Below, in pieces: positions 63,387-64,000 of a DNA stretch of 64,000 bases. Each line of letters starts with the position of its first letter. The first letter of the stretch is position 1. The notes under the pieces were generated by a model. The model had not been told where the DNA came from and ran no database searches. It saw only the letters and a list, made by a program, of their open reading frames with translations. A program made the translations under genes and the position numbers. This stretch comes from an uncultured Desulfovibrionaceae bacterium (GTDB taxonomy: Bacteria > Desulfobacterota > Desulfovibrionia > Desulfovibrionales > Desulfovibrionaceae). The stretch covers positions 1 to 64,000 of the forward strand of contig CALUZP010000149.1 in the NCBI GenBank assembly GCA_944325325.1. Direction: 5' to 3'.

Positions 63387-64000
63387 TTATGCCTTGCCGG
63401 AACAGCCCAGAACTGTGGCAATTTTCCTGCGGACCATGTCCCTGACCGCGTCCCTGGCCGGGGCCAGATAGCCGCGGGGGTCAAAATTTTCAGGATGTTC
63501 GACAAGATATTTGCGGATCGACGCCGTCATGGCCAGACGGATGTCCGTGTCGATATTAATCTTGCAGACGCCGGACGCAGCCGCCTTGCGCAGCAGCTCT
63601 TCCGGTACGCCCCGCGCTCCGGACACCTTGCCGCCGTAGGCGTTGGCCATCTCCACAAATTCCTGCGGGACGCTCGAAGCGCCGTGCAGCACCAGCGGAT
63701 ACCCGGGAAGCCGCTTGCTGATGACATCAAGCCGGTCAAAGTCCAGCCTGGGTTCGCCAGAGAACTTGTAGGCCCCGTGGCTTGTCCCGATGGCGATCGC
63801 CAGGGAGTCGCAGCCGGAGCGTTCGACAAATTCCACGGCCTGATCCGGATCCGTGTAGATGGAGTGCTCGGCATGCATATCCTCTTCCACGCCGGCCAGC
63901 TGCCCCAGTTCCGCTTCAACCCAGACACCGTGATCGTGGGCATATTCCACAACCTTTCTGGTGATGGCGATGTTGTCTTCAAACGGCAGATGGGAACCGT
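63387..64000 (-). CDS. fba: Class II fructose-bisphosphate aldolase, C-terminal part
   Basis: The gene runs off the right edge, so about 204 C-terminal residues are visible. They show GSHLPFEDNIAIT, EAELGQLAGVEED, DSLAIAIGTSHGAY, PLVLHGASSVP, and CKINIDTDIRLAM, which match the zinc-dependent aldolases of the FbaA/TIM-barrel class. The enzyme cleaves fructose 1,6-bisphosphate. With gap it forms the lower glycolysis/gluconeogenesis unit. The start and the first third are outside the window. Confidence 0.93.
   Translation of the reverse strand, partial: GSHLPFEDNIAITRKVVEYAHDHGVWVEAELGQLAGVEEDMHAEHSIYTDPDQAVEFVERSGCDSLAIAIGTSHGAYKFSGEPRLDFDRLDVISKRLPGYPLVLHGASSVPQEFVEMANAYGGKVSGARGVPEELLRKAAASGVCKINIDTDIRLAMTASIRKYLVEHPENFDPRGYLAPARDAVRDMVRRKIATVLGCSGKA

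Noticed and set aside
1-64000. CRISPR array, prophage, or insertion sequence with transposase
   Set aside because: No regularly spaced direct repeats, phage structural genes or transposase-like proteins were found. The three dispersed repeats are too far apart and are not direct-repeat arrays.

Overview
The window is a GC-rich chromosomal segment, most likely from a strictly anaerobic sulfate- or sulfite-reducing deltaproteobacterium close to Desulfovibrio or Bilophila (family Desulfovibrionaceae). This is inferred from gene content: a FrdCAB fumarate reductase beside a two-subunit class I fumarase, class III (glycyl radical) ribonucleotide reductase, cobalamin synthesis, a two-gene lactate/glycolate-type dehydrogenase, a TRAP transporter under a sigma54 activator, and Kdo transferase (Gram-negative envelope). 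No 16S rRNA, tRNA, CRISPR, prophage or insertion sequence with a transposase was found.

Layout. 0.2-4.4 kb (minus): serine ammonia-lyase and a polar amino acid ABC importer. 4.5-5.9 kb (minus): GlmU. 6.3-11.7 kb (plus): HflKC, a CI/S24-type regulator, DNA polymerase III delta prime, cobyrinate diamide synthase. 12.3-13.8 kb (minus): membrane protein, PyrE, small DUF2065 protein. 13.9-18.1 kb (plus): polyprenyl synthase and a PurL without its glutaminase domain. 18.5-21.3 kb (minus): CtpA protease and a divergent polysaccharide deacetylase. 21.7-25.7 kb (plus): sodium symporter, unknown protein, TtcA-like protein. 26.2-26.9 kb (minus): BirA. 27.6-30.6 kb (plus): cobalamin riboswitch, NrdD, and a separate 62-residue protein that carries the canonical glycyl radical loop. 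30.9-38.3 kb: a sigma54-controlled catabolic cluster (TRAP transporter and SDR dehydrogenase on minus; activator and benzaldehyde-lyase-like ThDP enzyme on plus). 39-40.9 kb (plus): NrdG and RsmB. 41.3-47.7 kb (minus): CorC-like membrane protein, GlcF/GlcD-type dehydrogenase, XseB, M23 peptidase. 48.4-49.2 kb (plus): RRM RNA-binding protein behind a long leader. 49.5-50.2 kb: AT-rich gene-free island. 50.2-55.3 kb (plus): fumarase and fumarate reductase. 55.7-61.9 kb (plus): methylglyoxal synthase, threonine ammonia-lyase, HD hydrolase, Ddl, WaaA, universal stress protein. 62.3-64 kb (minus): GAPDH and a truncated class II aldolase.

How the genes fit together. Fumarase and fumarate reductase form the reductive end of a C4-dicarboxylate route to succinate. 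The dehydrogenase pair would feed electrons from a 2-hydroxy acid. NrdD and NrdG supply deoxynucleotides anaerobically, and the riboswitch suggests that NrdD is turned down when B12 is plentiful, presumably because a B12-dependent reductase exists elsewhere.

Most notable observations: (1) the detached glycyl radical module after nrdD; (2) the cobalamin riboswitch in front of nrdD; (3) the sigma54/TRAP/SDR/ThDP-lyase cluster, with matching -24/-12 promoters on both sides of its activator; (4) a 146-148 bp repeat with terminal inverted repeats and four internal hairpins, present three times in the same orientation and each time between convergent genes; (5) palindromes sitting on the glcD-type and pre-RRM promoters, and a structured GC island in the AT-rich stretch before the fumarase genes.
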